This document shows positions 17,915 to 26,959 of a stretch of DNA of 64,000 nt, in pieces. How positions within the stretch are numbered: the first letter of the stretch is position 1; each line of letters opens with the position of its first letter. A program made the translations under genes and the position numbers. Source of the DNA: Microbacterium sp. XT11 (GTDB taxonomy: Bacteria; Actinomycetota; Actinomycetes; Actinomycetales; Microbacteriaceae); NCBI RefSeq assembly GCF_001513675.1, contig NZ_CP013859.1, forward strand, positions 125,081 through 189,080. The letters run 5' to 3'. A model generated the notes under the pieces. That model was given only the letters and a program-made list of their open reading frames with translations, did not search any database and was not told the DNA's origin.

Positions 17915-18660
17915 CAGGCAGACGCTCCTTCTGCGACGGGAGCCTCGTTGCGCGGGGCGCGACGACGGTCGCCGCGGTCGCGCGAGGGCTTCTGGTTGGC
18001 CTGCTCGCGAGCGAGCTCCTTGTTGGTGAGGTCGCCCTTGTAGATCCAGACCTTCACGCCGATGCGGCCGAAGGTGGTCTTCGCCTCGTAGAAGCCGTAG
18101 TCGATGTTCGCGCGGAGCGTGTGCAGCGGCACGCGACCCTCGCGGTAGAACTCGGAACGGCTCATCTCGGCGCCGCCGAGGCGGCCGGAGACCTGGATGC
18201 GGATGCCCTTGGCGCCTGCGCGCTGAGCACCCTGCAGACCCTTGCGCATCGCGCGACGGAACGCCACGCGAGCCGAGAGCTGCTCGGCGATGCCCTGGGC
18301 GACCAGCTGAGCGTCGGCCTCGGGGTTCTTCACCTCGAGGATGTTCAGCTGGATCTGCTTGCCCGTGAGCTTCTCGAGGTCGCCGCGGATGCGCTCGGCC
18401 TCGGCGCCGCGACGACCGATCACGATGCCCGGGCGGGCCGTGTGGATGTCGACGCGGACGCGGTCACGGGTGCGCTCGATCTCGATGTTCGAGACGCCGG
18501 CGCGGTCGAGCTGCGTCTGCAGCAGACGACGGATCTTGATGTCCTCGGCCACGTAGTCGGCGTAACGCTGACCCGGCTTCGTCGAGTCCGAGAACCAGCG
18601 CGACACGTGGTCCGTGGTGATGCCGAGGCGGAAGCCGTACGGGTTGACCTTCTGTCCCAT
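17914..18660 (-). CDS. rpsC: 30S ribosomal protein S3 (uS3)
   Basis: A 248-residue S3 with a KH domain ([21 protein letters not shown], about 64-84) and C-terminal domain with [27 protein letters not shown]. It ends in an Arg/Ala-rich tail. S3 forms part of the mRNA entry helicase site. Confidence 0.98.
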   Translation of the reverse strand: MGQKVNPYGFRLGITTDHVSRWFSDSTKPGQRYADYVAEDIKIRRLLQTQLDRAGVSNIEIERTRDRVRVDIHTARPGIVIGRRGAEAERIRGDLEKLTGKQIQLNILEVKNPEADAQLVAQGIAEQLSARVAFRRAMRKGLQGAQRAGAKGIRIQVSGRLGGAEMSRSEFYREGRVPLHTLRANIDYGFYEAKTTFGRIGVKVWIYKGDLTNKELAREQANQKPSRDRGDRRRAPRNEAPVAEGASA

Positions 18661-19058
18661 TACTTGCTCGCCTTCTTCTTGCTGTCGCCCGCAGCGGCCG
18701 GAGCCGCCTCAGGCGTCGAGAGCACGACCGTGATGTGGCTCGTGCGCTTCTTGATCTGGAACGCGCGACCCTGTGCACGGGGCTGGAAACGCTTGAGCGT
18801 CGTGCCCTCGTCCACGTACGCGTTCTTCACGTACAGGTCCTGCTCGTCGAGGTACTCGCCGTCACGATCCGCCTTGACCTGCGCGTTGGCCATGGCCGAC
18901 GCGACAAGCTTGTAGATCGGCTCACTGGCGCTCTGCTGTGCGAACTTCAGGATCGCGAGAGCCTCCTGGGCCTGCTTGCCCTTGATGAGCGCGACGACAC
19001 GACGAGCCTTCTGAGGGGTCACGCGGATGTGTCGCACACGTGCGATGGACTCCACCAT
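18660..19058 (-). CDS. rplV: 50S ribosomal protein L22 (uL22)
   Basis: A 132-residue L22 ([21 protein letters not shown] start; the tunnel hairpin is [20 protein letters not shown]). The hairpin lines the exit tunnel near the macrolide site. A short Lys/Ala tail follows residue 113. Confidence 0.98.
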   Translation of the reverse strand: MVESIARVRHIRVTPQKARRVVALIKGKQAQEALAILKFAQQSASEPIYKLVASAMANAQVKADRDGEYLDEQDLYVKNAYVDEGTTLKRFQPRAQGRAFQIKKRTSHITVVLSTPEAAPAAAGDSKKKASK

Positions 19059-19081
19059 TTCTTCTCCTCCACGCCGGCGCG

Positions 19082-19363
19082 TCAGCGACGGCGGCCCTTC
19101 TTGTCGTCCTTCTCGTGGCCGCGGAAGGTGCGGGTGGGCGCGAACTCGCCCAGCTTGTGACCGACCATGGTCTCGGACACGAACACGGGGATGTGCTTGC
19201 GTCCGTCGTGGACCGCGATCGTGTGACCCAGCATGGCCGGGATGATCATGGACCGACGGGACCAGGTCTTGATGACGTTCTTCGTGCCGGCTTCGTTCTG
19301 GCCGATCACCTTGCGAAGCAGGTGCTCGTCGACGAAGGGGCCCTTCTTGAGACTGCGAGGCAT
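19082..19363 (-). CDS. rpsS: 30S ribosomal protein S19 (uS19)
   Basis: A 93-residue S19 ([19 protein letters not shown]), partner of S13 in the 30S head. The signature [28 protein letters not shown] is intact. Confidence 0.98.
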   Translation of the reverse strand: MPRSLKKGPFVDEHLLRKVIGQNEAGTKNVIKTWSRRSMIIPAMLGHTIAVHDGRKHIPVFVSETMVGHKLGEFAPTRTFRGHEKDDKKGRRR

Positions 19364-19375
19364 CTTCTCTTACTC

Positions 19376-20215
19376 CTACTTGCGCTTGTTGCCGGCGTTA
19401 CGACGACGCACGATGTACTTGTCGCTTTCCTTGTTGGCGTGACGGGTACGACCCTCAGCCTGGCCCCAAGGAGTGACGGGGTGACGACCACCGGAGGTCT
19501 TGCCCTCACCACCACCGTGCGGGTGGTCGACCGGGTTCATGGCGACACCGCGGACGGTCGGGCGGACGCCCTTCCAGCGCATGCGGCCGGCCTTGCCCCA
19601 GTTGATGTTCGACTGCTCGGCGTTGCCGACCTCGCCGACGGTCGCGCGGCAGCGCGCGTCGACGTTGCGGATCTCGCCCGAGGGCAGACGCAGCTGAGCG
19701 TAGGGGCCGTCCTTCGCGACGAGACGCACCGAGGCGCCGGCCGAACGCGCCAGCTTCGCGCCGCCGCCGGGGCGGAGCTCGATGGCGTGCACGACGGTAC
19801 CCGTCGGGATGTTCTTCAGCGGGAGGTTGTTGCCCGGCTTGATGTCAGCCGCGGGGCCCGACTCGACGACGTCGCCCTGCTTGAGCTTCGCCGGCGCGAG
19901 GATGTAGCGCTTCTCGCCGTCGGCGTAGTGCAGCAGCGCGATGCGCGCGGTGCGGTTGGGGTCGTACTCGATGTGTGCGACCTTGGCGTCGACGCCGTCC
20001 TTGTCATTACGACGGAAGTCGATGACGCGGTACTGGCGCTTGTGGCCACCACCGATGTGACGGGTCGTGATGCGGCCCTGGTTGTTGCGACCACCGGTCT
20101 TGGCGAGCGGACGGAGCAGCGACTTCTCGGGCGTCGATCGGGTGATCTCGGCGAAGTCAGCCACCGACGAGCCGCGGCGGCCCGGGGTCGTGGGCTTGTA
20201 CTTGCGAATAGCCAT
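19376..20215 (-). CDS. rplB: 50S ribosomal protein L2 (uL2)
   Basis: A 279-residue L2 needed for subunit joining and peptidyl transfer. The conserved [17 protein letters not shown] near residue 225 includes the His of the family. The gene lies between rplW and rpsS, 22 and 12 bases away. Confidence 0.98.
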   Translation of the reverse strand: MAIRKYKPTTPGRRGSSVADFAEITRSTPEKSLLRPLAKTGGRNNQGRITTRHIGGGHKRQYRVIDFRRNDKDGVDAKVAHIEYDPNRTARIALLHYADGEKRYILAPAKLKQGDVVESGPAADIKPGNNLPLKNIPTGTVVHAIELRPGGGAKLARSAGASVRLVAKDGPYAQLRLPSGEIRNVDARCRATVGEVGNAEQSNINWGKAGRMRWKGVRPTVRGVAMNPVDHPHGGGEGKTSGGRHPVTPWGQAEGRTRHANKESDKYIVRRRNAGNKRK

Positions 20216-20237
20216 TATCTAGTCCTTATCCCCCGGG

Positions 20238-20561
20238 TCAGCCGACTGCCGTGAAGATGTCGATGGTGCCCGACTTCAGGGTCACGATGGCGCGCTTGGT
20301 GTCCTTGCGCTTGCCGGTGCCGAAGCGGGTGCGACGAGCCTTGCCGACGCGGTTGATCGTGTTGACCGCAGCGACCTTGACGCCGAAGATCTTCTCGATG
20401 GCGAGCTTGATCTCGGTCTTCGAAGCGCGCGGGTCGACGAGGAAGGTGTACTTGCCCTCGTCGATGAGCCCATAGCTCTTCTCGGACACGACCGGCTTCA
20501 GGATGATGTCGCGCGGGTCCTTGTTCAGGGCCGTCTGGAGAACAGATGCCTGCTCGCTCAT
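20238..20561 (-). CDS. rplW: 50S ribosomal protein L23 (uL23)
   Basis: A 107-residue L23 ([23 protein letters not shown]). Its surface at the exit tunnel binds trigger factor and SRP. A short N-terminal extension precedes the core. It overlaps rplD by 4 bases. Confidence 0.98.
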   Translation of the reverse strand: MSEQASVLQTALNKDPRDIILKPVVSEKSYGLIDEGKYTFLVDPRASKTEIKLAIEKIFGVKVAAVNTINRVGKARRTRFGTGKRKDTKRAIVTLKSGTIDIFTAVG

Positions 20562-21220
20562 GCGGAGACCTCCTGGTTGGCGCCGGTCTTGGAGGCGATG
20601 AAGCCCTCGAGAGCGGCCTGGGTGAAGACGATGTCGTCGGAGACGAGCACGTCGTAGGCGTTGAGCTGGTCGTACGACAGCACGTGGACGTGGCCGAGGT
20701 TGCGAACGCTCTTCAGCGCGAGCTCGTCGCCGCGCTCGATGACCACGAGCACGTTCTTCGACGAGGCGACCTGGGCGAGGAAGCCCGCGGCGGCCTTGGT
20801 CGAGGGCGCGCCCTCGGTGCCGAACGTGTCGATGGCGTGCAGACGCTCACCGCGGAAGCGGTCGCTGAGCGCGCCCAGGAGGGCGGCGGCGATCATCTTC
20901 TTCGGGGTGCGCTGCGAGTAGTCGCGCGGCTTCGGGCCGTGGACGATGCCACCGCCGGTCATGTGCGGAGCGCGGATCGAACCCTGACGGGCGTTACCCG
21001 TGCCCTTCTGCTTGAAGGGCTTGCGGCCGGCACCGGAGACCTCACCGCGACGCTTGGTCGAGTGGGTGCCCTGGCGGGCGGCGGCGAGCTGGGCGACGAC
21101 GACCTGGTGGATCAGCGGGATGTTCGTCTTGACGTCGAAGAGCTCGGCGGGAAGCTCGATCGAGCCTGCCTTCTTGCCGTCTGCCTTCAGGACGTCGAGC
21201 GCGAGAGTCGAGTCAGCCAT
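20558..21220 (-). CDS. rplD: 50S ribosomal protein L4 (uL4)
   Basis: A 220-residue L4 with the tunnel loop around [19 protein letters not shown]. In E. coli L4 represses the S10 operon; whether it does so here is unknown, though the rpsJ leader is long. Confidence 0.98.
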   Translation of the reverse strand: MADSTLALDVLKADGKKAGSIELPAELFDVKTNIPLIHQVVVAQLAAARQGTHSTKRRGEVSGAGRKPFKQKGTGNARQGSIRAPHMTGGGIVHGPKPRDYSQRTPKKMIAAALLGALSDRFRGERLHAIDTFGTEGAPSTKAAAGFLAQVASSKNVLVVIERGDELALKSVRNLGHVHVLSYDQLNAYDVLVSDDIVFTQAALEGFIASKTGANQEVSA

Positions 21221-21222
21221 GA

Positions 21223-21882
21223 TCAGGCACCCTTCACTGCGTTGCGGACGTAGACGATGCGGCCGCGAGCACCGGGGACGGCGCCCTTGACGAGCATGAG
21301 TCCCTTCTCGGCGTCGATGGCGTGCACCGTGAGGTTGAGGACGGTCACGCGCTCGCCACCCATGCGGCCGGCCATGCGCATGCCCTTGAACACGCGGCTC
21401 GGGGTCGACGACGCGCCGATCGAACCGGGCTTGCGGTGGTTGCGGTGCGCACCGTGAGAAGCAGAGACGCCCTTGAAGTTGTGGCGCTTCATGACACCTG
21501 CGGTGCCCTTGCCCTTGCTCGTGCCGACGACGTCGACGAGCTGGCCGGCCTCGAAGGTGCCGTCGACCGTAAGCTCCTGGCCCAGCGAGTACTCACCGGC
21601 ATCCGCGGTGCGGATCTCGGTGACGTGACGGCGAGGCGTGACGCCCGCTGCCTCGAAGTGGGCGGTGAGGGGCTTGTTCACCTTGCGCGGGTCGATCTGG
21701 CCGTACGCGATCTGCACGGCGTTGTAGCCGTCCTTCTCGGGCGTACGGATCTGGGTGACCACGTTGGGCGCGAGCTCGATGACGGTCACGGGAACGAGCT
21801 TGCCGTTCTCGTTCCACACCTGGGTCATGCCGAGCTTGGTGCCGAGCATGCCCTTGGAAATCTTTGCGTTGATGTCAGCCAT
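21223..21882 (-). CDS. rplC: 50S ribosomal protein L3 (uL3)
   Basis: A 219-residue L3 with the signature [20 protein letters not shown] and the central loop around [20 protein letters not shown], which reaches the peptidyl transferase centre. It is 2 bases from rplD. Confidence 0.98.
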   Translation of the reverse strand: MADINAKISKGMLGTKLGMTQVWNENGKLVPVTVIELAPNVVTQIRTPEKDGYNAVQIAYGQIDPRKVNKPLTAHFEAAGVTPRRHVTEIRTADAGEYSLGQELTVDGTFEAGQLVDVVGTSKGKGTAGVMKRHNFKGVSASHGAHRNHRKPGSIGASSTPSRVFKGMRMAGRMGGERVTVLNLTVHAIDAEKGLMLVKGAVPGARGRIVYVRNAVKGA

Positions 21883-21890
21883 GTCGAACC

Positions 21891-22199
21891 TCAGAGCTTG
21901 ATCTCGATGTTGACGTCGGCAGGCAGGTCAAGGCGCATCAGCGAGTCGACGGCCTTGGGCGTCGGGTCGACGATGTCGATCAGACGCTTGTGGGTGCGCA
22001 TCTCGAAGTGCTCGCGGCTGTCCTTGTACTTGTGGGGCGACCGGATGACGCACACGACGTTCTTCTCGGTCGGAAGGGGCACGGGACCGACGACGGTCGC
22101 GCCCGCACGGGTCACGGTGTCGACGATCTTGCGTGCGGACGTGTCGATGACCTCGTGGTCATACGACTTCAGGCGAATGCGGATCTTCTGTCCCGCCAT
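21891..22199 (-). CDS. rpsJ: 30S ribosomal protein S10 (uS10)
   Basis: A 102-residue S10 ([21 protein letters not shown] to [15 protein letters not shown]). It is the first gene of the S10 operon; S10 also pairs with NusB in antitermination. The frame is open further upstream but without S10 homology, and ATG 22199 is preceded by AGAGAG. The leader to the predicted start site is about 350 bases. Confidence 0.97.
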   Translation of the reverse strand: MAGQKIRIRLKSYDHEVIDTSARKIVDTVTRAGATVVGPVPLPTEKNVVCVIRSPHKYKDSREHFEMRTHKRLIDIVDPTPKAVDSLMRLDLPADVNIEIKL

Positions 22200-22550
22200 T
22201 GTCTGCTCTCTCTCTTCAGGCGTCGTACCGTCCGGGATCGGGTGACCCTGGGGCATTGGACGCACGATGGCGCTGTTCGCGCCAGGCACTTCGCTTCTCG
22301 GGCTCGCAGGACCGGAGTCCCTGAGCCTGTCGAAGGGCTGCACCACTGTTCTGCTGTCAGCCCGCCCGCCTCTCGGCGAACGGATGCCGACTTCCACCGC
22401 GCACGGCGGAACCTCGGTGAAGAGGTGTCGGGATTGTGCTCTGCCATCCGCGGCCTAGGTCCCTGCGCGACCCTTGCGAGTCGACGCCGCCTATGCACTC
22501 TCGTGATGGTGATCCGGCGCACGCCACAGCGCAGCCGAAATGTCGAACTT
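22200..22550 (-). other. Long rpsJ 5' leader
   Basis: About 350 bases between the predicted transcription start and rpsJ contain no credible gene. It includes a GAGCCTGTCGAAGG-type repeat. The length is in the range of autoregulatory leaders of ribosomal operons; I could not identify a known L4-binding fold. Confidence 0.4.
22317..22337. repeat. Interspersed repeat fragment in rpsJ leader
   Basis: The segment around CCTGAGCCTGTCGAAGGG matches a short extragenic repeat that I recall as common in GC-rich genomes. I see only this copy in the window. Confidence 0.4.
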
Positions 22551-22554
22551 GTCT

Positions 22555-22584
22555 ATTCTGCCATGGCCGTTTTGGGTTCTGCAA
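22555..22584 (-). promoter_or_regulatory. rpsJ: S10 operon promoter
   Basis: On the minus strand, TTGCAG (22579-22584), an 18-base spacer and CAGAAT (22555-22560) form a plausible promoter in the only clear AT-rich stretch upstream of rpsJ. It would transcribe the whole 20-gene S10-spc cluster. Confidence 0.5.
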
Positions 22585-23033
22585 ACCCGGGCGTGTCGCG
22601 CCTCGCGCGAGCCCTGCGCGCGGCCTCAGCGGTGCGTCTCAAGAGCGGGGCGAGGCATCCCCATGCCTCGCCCCGCTTTGGGGAGGGCGTTCAGTGCGAG
22701 GGGGCACACCGAACGCGAGGATCCCGGCGTGAAGGGACGCCAGACCCTCGACCGAGGGCGCGGCGAAGACACCCGCCGCGCAGGCGGGGAGACGCTCAGG
22801 CGCACCGAGTGCGCGCGTCGCACGATGATCCCCAAGATCGCTTTCCCCAGTGTGAACGCGGCGAACCGCGTGTGTTGCGGAGGTCGAACCCCTTCGACAC
22901 TCCCCGACCGTAAGAACCCCAGACGGCCGGTTATCAGAGTACCGGATCAGAACCGCGCGATGCCAGCATCCGAAACCACGGTATGCCGATCAGCGGTTCG
23001 AGCATGCAGCATCCGGTCGTCGTCCGCGCATGA
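22585..23033. other. Non-coding stretch at the ribosomal/EPS boundary
   Basis: About 450 bases between the S10 promoter and the antitoxin-like gene. It holds one strong hairpin (22644-22677). Open frames here have no family resemblance and no start signals. I see nothing else definite. Confidence 0.5.
22644..22677. terminator. Strong hairpin, orphan terminator
   Basis: A perfect 15-bp stem (22644-22658 with 22663-22677), loop CCCC, followed on the plus strand by TTT. No gene ends immediately before it on either strand. It may block read-through into the S10 promoter. Confidence 0.6.
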
Positions 23034-23065
23034 CGAAGGGCGGGACCCGTTGATCCCGCCCTTCG
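23034..23065. terminator. Terminator after the antitoxin-like gene
   Basis: A perfect 12-bp stem (23034-23045 with 23054-23065) lies 9 bases after the stop codon of the small antitoxin-like gene. Confidence 0.85.
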
Positions 23066-23074
23066 GAGTTCGTG

Positions 23075-23287
23075 TCACTCGTTGCCGACGGCCTTGTCGG
23101 CGTTGTCGCGGATCTCGTCGATCTTGTCGGCAGCGCCGGGGGCGATCTTCTTCGCGAAGTCGGCGACCCCGTCGAGGACCTTGTCGCTGATCTCCTCGGC
23201 CTGCTCGCTCTTGACGGCCTCCTCGATCTTGTCCTTGTTCTGCTCGAAGAACTCCTTGCCCTTGTTGACGGCGTCCTCGATACCCAT
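23075..23287 (-). CDS. Rv0909-type putative antitoxin (MT0933-like)
   Basis: A 70-residue charged, helical protein starting MGIEDAVNKGKEFFEQNKDK and containing SEQAEEISDKVLDGVADFAKK, which matches the Rv0909/MT0933-like antitoxin family as I know it. ATG 23287 has GGGGG 6 bases upstream; the longer frame upstream is not protein-like. No SRPBCC-type toxin (Rv0910-like) lies next to it, so a stress or cell-envelope role is equally possible. It has its own terminator. Confidence 0.65.
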   Translation of the reverse strand: MGIEDAVNKGKEFFEQNKDKIEEAVKSEQAEEISDKVLDGVADFAKKIAPGAADKIDEIRDNADKAVGNE

Positions 23288-23342
23288 GTGAATCCCCCTT
23301 CTGAGGTGTATGCGCTGCCGGCCGAACAGCCGGGCACCCTCA

Positions 23343-23371
23343 TTGTGCATGCCGCCTGGGAGCATGCACAA
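23343..23371. repeat. Inverted repeat upstream of the antitoxin-like gene
   Basis: A 10-bp perfect inverted repeat (TTGTGCATGC at 23343-23352, complement at 23362-23371) with a 9-base spacer. It lies between the sugar transferase stop and the small gene, and could be an operator or a terminator for the transferase. Confidence 0.6.
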
Positions 23372-23407
23372 CGCCCGTGGAACAGTTCGCTTCCGTGGGC
23401 GGATCCG

Positions 23408-24964
23408 TCAGTGGGCGCTGGCTCCCGGCGCGACGACTGCTTTGACCGTGCGGAAGAGGATGATGATGTCCTGCGTCAGCGACCAGTTCTCGACGTAATA
23501 GAGATCGAGTCGGATGGTCTCCTCCCAGGAGAGGCTCGAGCGCCCACTGACCTGCCAGAGGCCGCTCATACCCGGCTTCACCAGAAGGCGCCGGTGGGCG
23601 ATGTCGTCGTACAGGGCGACTTCGGCCGCGCGCTGAGGACGGGGCCCGACGAGGCTCATCTCGCCACGGATGACGTTGATGAGCTGAGGCAGCTCGTCGA
23701 TGGAGTGCTTGCGCAGGAACTTGCCCACCTTGGTGATGCGCGGGTCGTCGTTGACCTTGAACAGCGGCTGGTCGCTCTTTCCCTGCAGATCGAGCAGAGT
23801 GGCGAGCTGGTCGTCGGCGTTGGCGACCATCGAGCGGAACTTGCGCATGCCGAACGTGCGCCCACCGCGCCCGATGCGCTCCTGGTGGTAGAAGATCGGG
23901 CCTTTGCCGTCGATGCGGATGGCGATCGCCGTCGCGAGGAACACCGGTGAGAGGAGCACCACGAGAACGAGGGATGCAGACAGGTCGAACGCGCGCTTGA
24001 GGAGCCGCTTGTAGCCCTCCATGCGCGGGAAGTCGACGTGCACGAGCGGCAGCCCCGCGACCGGTGTGGCGTGCAGGCGCGGACCCGCGACGTCGGTGAG
24101 TGCCGGAGCCATGATGAGCTGGATGTCCCGGTCCGAGACGGCATACCCGAGGCGCCGAAGCGTGTCGGGGTCCAGATCATCTGCACCCGCGATGATCAAC
24201 GCGTCGATGCTGGCAGCATCCAGGGCGGCCTCTGCGTGCGCGATATCACCGAGCACTTCGATCTCGGGAACGCCCTCGGACGGCACGCCGTTCGTGATCA
24301 CGCCCATGATCTCGTACCCGCTGCCCGGAGTACGTCGGATTTGGCGGGCAACGTGCTTCACCTTCGCATGATCGCCGATGATCACCGCCCGATGGACGTA
24401 AGCACCGGACCTCTGTCGCCGGCGAAGCCATTGCCTCCATGCCCAGCGCGAGAACAAGAGCAGCACCAGGCCGAGAGGAAAGACGATCGCGACGAGAGTA
24501 CGCGAAAGATCCATGCCCAAGAAGAAGGCCAGAGCCACCGTCACGGCGAAGACGGCGATCGTTGCGTCGACGATCCGTCGGTACTCGACGAACCCCTGAC
24601 CGACGATGTGGCGATCACGGCTGTCCGACGCATCAAGACCGATGAGCCAGAGCACCGCGATGATGACGATGGCGGCGACGTAGGTCAGGCGTGGACCTCC
24701 GGACCACGAGACGTAGCTCGAAAAGCCGGGCGCCGCGATCAGCCAGCCCGAGACCAGAGTGATCGACACGACGAGGAGGTCGCTGTAGAAGAGCCGGCCG
24801 GCGTAGCGCCTCGTCCACTCGCTGCGGCGGCGCCGAGCCGCCACCGGGCTTGTGACGGCACTGGCGACCTTGCCGGCCCCTGAATGCACCGGCACAGCTT
24901 CCACGACGATGCTGACCACCCCTGTCCGTGTCGCGCGAATCGCGAACTTTCTCAGCGTTTTCAC
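23408..24964 (-). CDS. Exopolysaccharide priming sugar transferase (WbaP/CpsE type)
   Basis: A 518-residue polyprenyl-phosphate glycosyl-1-phosphate transferase that starts repeat-unit synthesis on undecaprenyl phosphate. Four N-terminal membrane segments (about 50-170) and a CoA-binding-like domain precede a fifth membrane segment and the catalytic domain. That domain has KRAFDLSASLVLVVLLSP, FYHQERIGRGGRTFGMRKFRSM and DELPQLINVIRGEMSLVGPRP. The GTG start has no strong Shine-Dalgarno. It is the last gene of the leftward arm of the EPS island. Confidence 0.92.
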   Translation of the reverse strand: MKTLRKFAIRATRTGVVSIVVEAVPVHSGAGKVASAVTSPVAARRRRSEWTRRYAGRLFYSDLLVVSITLVSGWLIAAPGFSSYVSWSGGPRLTYVAAIVIIAVLWLIGLDASDSRDRHIVGQGFVEYRRIVDATIAVFAVTVALAFFLGMDLSRTLVAIVFPLGLVLLLFSRWAWRQWLRRRQRSGAYVHRAVIIGDHAKVKHVARQIRRTPGSGYEIMGVITNGVPSEGVPEIEVLGDIAHAEAALDAASIDALIIAGADDLDPDTLRRLGYAVSDRDIQLIMAPALTDVAGPRLHATPVAGLPLVHVDFPRMEGYKRLLKRAFDLSASLVLVVLLSPVFLATAIAIRIDGKGPIFYHQERIGRGGRTFGMRKFRSMVANADDQLATLLDLQGKSDQPLFKVNDDPRITKVGKFLRKHSIDELPQLINVIRGEMSLVGPRPQRAAEVALYDDIAHRRLLVKPGMSGLWQVSGRSSLSWEETIRLDLYYVENWSLTQDIIILFRTVKAVVAPGASAH

Positions 24965-25018
24965 TGAATCCGCGGTCAGTTTACTCCAAACGGTGTGCTT
25001 GACCGAGCCTCACGGTTA

Positions 25019-26806
25019 TCATCCGCACGCGTCGGTGATCACCGGCTCGGCCGAGTGGATCATCGGGTTGGTCTGCACCGTGAGCGGCCCGAACGACCCG
25101 GTACCGGTGAACGACGCAGATACGTCCAGCTGAGTGCCCGGGTCAAACCAGGCCTCGAACGCCGCAACAGGACGACCCAGATCGTCGATGTCGCTGTGGA
25201 TCACCCGGATGTCCTCGCCGTTCATGGCGACATCTTTGAGCGCCGTCCCGGGAGGCCCATAGATGAAGATCCAGTCGCGGAAACGTGTTCCGAAGGTCAT
25301 GCTCTGGACGTAGCGCGGGAGCGCCTTCGCCTGCTCCTGAGTGATCGGCAGGGAGAGCGAAGCTTTGACGGTGAACGTGGCACCGTCTGCCGTGCATGCG
25401 GCATCTGCTGTGACTGCCGTCTGGGTGTAGTAGTCGATCTTGGAGCCGTTGCTGTTGTGGAAGTACACGCCGACGGTGGTCGCGTCGTCGTTGTCTGTCG
25501 GCAAGACCCCGCTCACGCGCTGCCCCGCGATCGCCTTCGTGACATCTTCGTCCTCACTCCAGACGAGGATGCTGCCCTTCGAAGCGCTCTCACTGATGGC
25601 CCACGCCATGTCTTTGAGGTTGAACTGGCCAGACGAGACCTTCTGGAACACGGCGCCGGCCGCCGCAGCGAAGAACCCGTCGACGAGTTCGGGGTACTTG
25701 TAGCTGTCCCAGCGCTTGTAGACGTCGCTGAGGAGCAGTTGGACGGCGTTCTCGGATGTGAGGGTGTCACCGGAGATCAACGGGATCGGGCCGGTCGCGA
25801 CCAGGATGCGCGAGAGCGCGAGCGGGTCGACCGAGACGACGGCGTCAATCTCGTCCGGAGAGATGTCACGCTGCCACCATGCGCGCATGATCTTCGCTGC
25901 CGTGGGAAAGTCGGGACGGCTCATGCTCGTGTTCACGTGATCGAGCAGGTAGCTCGTATACAGGTCGATCGCGCTCGGGTCGACCTGCACGTCGACCGGC
26001 ACGCCATTTTGGTAGACGCGACTGTTCCCCTGGTCACCCATCGTGATCGTGCCGTTGTCGACATGCACGAGGGTCTGCGACGCCGCGCTTCCGCCGAGCG
26101 CGAGGGATTCGGCATTGTTCTGGAAGACGAGCAGGTAGTTGCGCGGGCCGTTCGCGCCCAGGAGCTCCGGGATGAGCTCCACCGCGGGCGCGGCTGCCGA
26201 CATGACCTCGGCCACCTGATCGACACCCTTGCGCACGGGACCGATGAGCGCCGACGACGTCTGCACGGCGTCGATCTCGTGGGCGAGTTGCACGACGCGA
26301 TCCGATTCGGCCTTCGTGACCTCGAGAACCTTCGCGATGAGGGAACCACCGTCGCCATCCGCACCGAGCACCGGCATCCCCACGTCGTTCACGAGGACGT
26401 CGAGGGACTGCGCGGCCAGCCGCACGCCCTTCAGGTTGTCGCCGACAAAGGGCACCCACTCGAGGGCCCCCCACACCGGGTCGGATGCCGCCGTTGCCGC
26501 ACTCTCGGCATGACCGGAGATCTCCGAGACGGTCTGCTTCATGTCGGCGCCGTTCTGCAGCTCACCGATGAGAGCCTGACTCTTCTCCAGTCCGTCCTTG
26601 ACGGTCAGCGCCCGGAAGCCGACCCAGCATGCGACGCCGAGCAGTACGACGAGGAGGATTCCGACGATCAGCCAGGTGATGCGGGCACGGCGGCGCCGCC
26701 GCTGCTTGCGCTCGACGATGCTCGCTTCTTGCGCTCGCTGCTGCGCGGCCAGACGAGCGGCGCGACGAGACTCGTGTGGAGCATGACGAGGAGACTCGGT
26801 GGGCAT
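25019..26806 (-). CDS. DUF4012 membrane-anchored extracellular protein
   Basis: A 595-residue protein with an Arg/Ala/Gln-rich cytoplasmic N-terminus, one membrane segment (ITWLIVGILLVVLLGVACWVG, about 42-62) and a large extracellular part typical of DUF4012 (YLLVFQNNAESLALGG near 220, LLSDVYKRWDSYKYPELVDGF near 340). DUF4012 genes often lie in actinobacterial polysaccharide loci; the function is unknown. A TAGAAT box (26813-26818) lies 6 bases before the ATG, so the mRNA is probably leaderless. Confidence 0.85.
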   Translation of the reverse strand: MPTESPRHAPHESRRAARLAAQQRAQEASIVERKQRRRRRARITWLIVGILLVVLLGVACWVGFRALTVKDGLEKSQALIGELQNGADMKQTVSEISGHAESAATAASDPVWGALEWVPFVGDNLKGVRLAAQSLDVLVNDVGMPVLGADGDGGSLIAKVLEVTKAESDRVVQLAHEIDAVQTSSALIGPVRKGVDQVAEVMSAAAPAVELIPELLGANGPRNYLLVFQNNAESLALGGSAASQTLVHVDNGTITMGDQGNSRVYQNGVPVDVQVDPSAIDLYTSYLLDHVNTSMSRPDFPTAAKIMRAWWQRDISPDEIDAVVSVDPLALSRILVATGPIPLISGDTLTSENAVQLLLSDVYKRWDSYKYPELVDGFFAAAAGAVFQKVSSGQFNLKDMAWAISESASKGSILVWSEDEDVTKAIAGQRVSGVLPTDNDDATTVGVYFHNSNGSKIDYYTQTAVTADAACTADGATFTVKASLSLPITQEQAKALPRYVQSMTFGTRFRDWIFIYGPPGTALKDVAMNGEDIRVIHSDIDDLGRPVAAFEAWFDPGTQLDVSASFTGTGSFGPLTVQTNPMIHSAEPVITDACG

Positions 26807-26959
26807 TAGCGCATTCTATCGACGGATGTGCGAGAGCGAAGATGCCGTAGGTCGGAGCCCGGATACAGCGCCCATCGCAGCTCACTACCGCCACCACGAC
26901 TGAGCGACCGGCGACACTCACCCGTCCACTCCGCCGCCGCGTTCTCGCTTCCATAGTGA

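Noticed and set aside
22540..23190. 216-codon plus-strand frame in the rpsJ/EPS spacer
   Set aside because: Its start lies in the S10 promoter, and it crosses two hairpins and the antitoxin-like gene. No protein-like features.
26562..26954. 130-codon minus-strand frame between DUF4012 and the hydrolase
   Set aside because: It overlaps the DUF4012 start out of frame, has no start signal and an Arg/Ser-rich composition.
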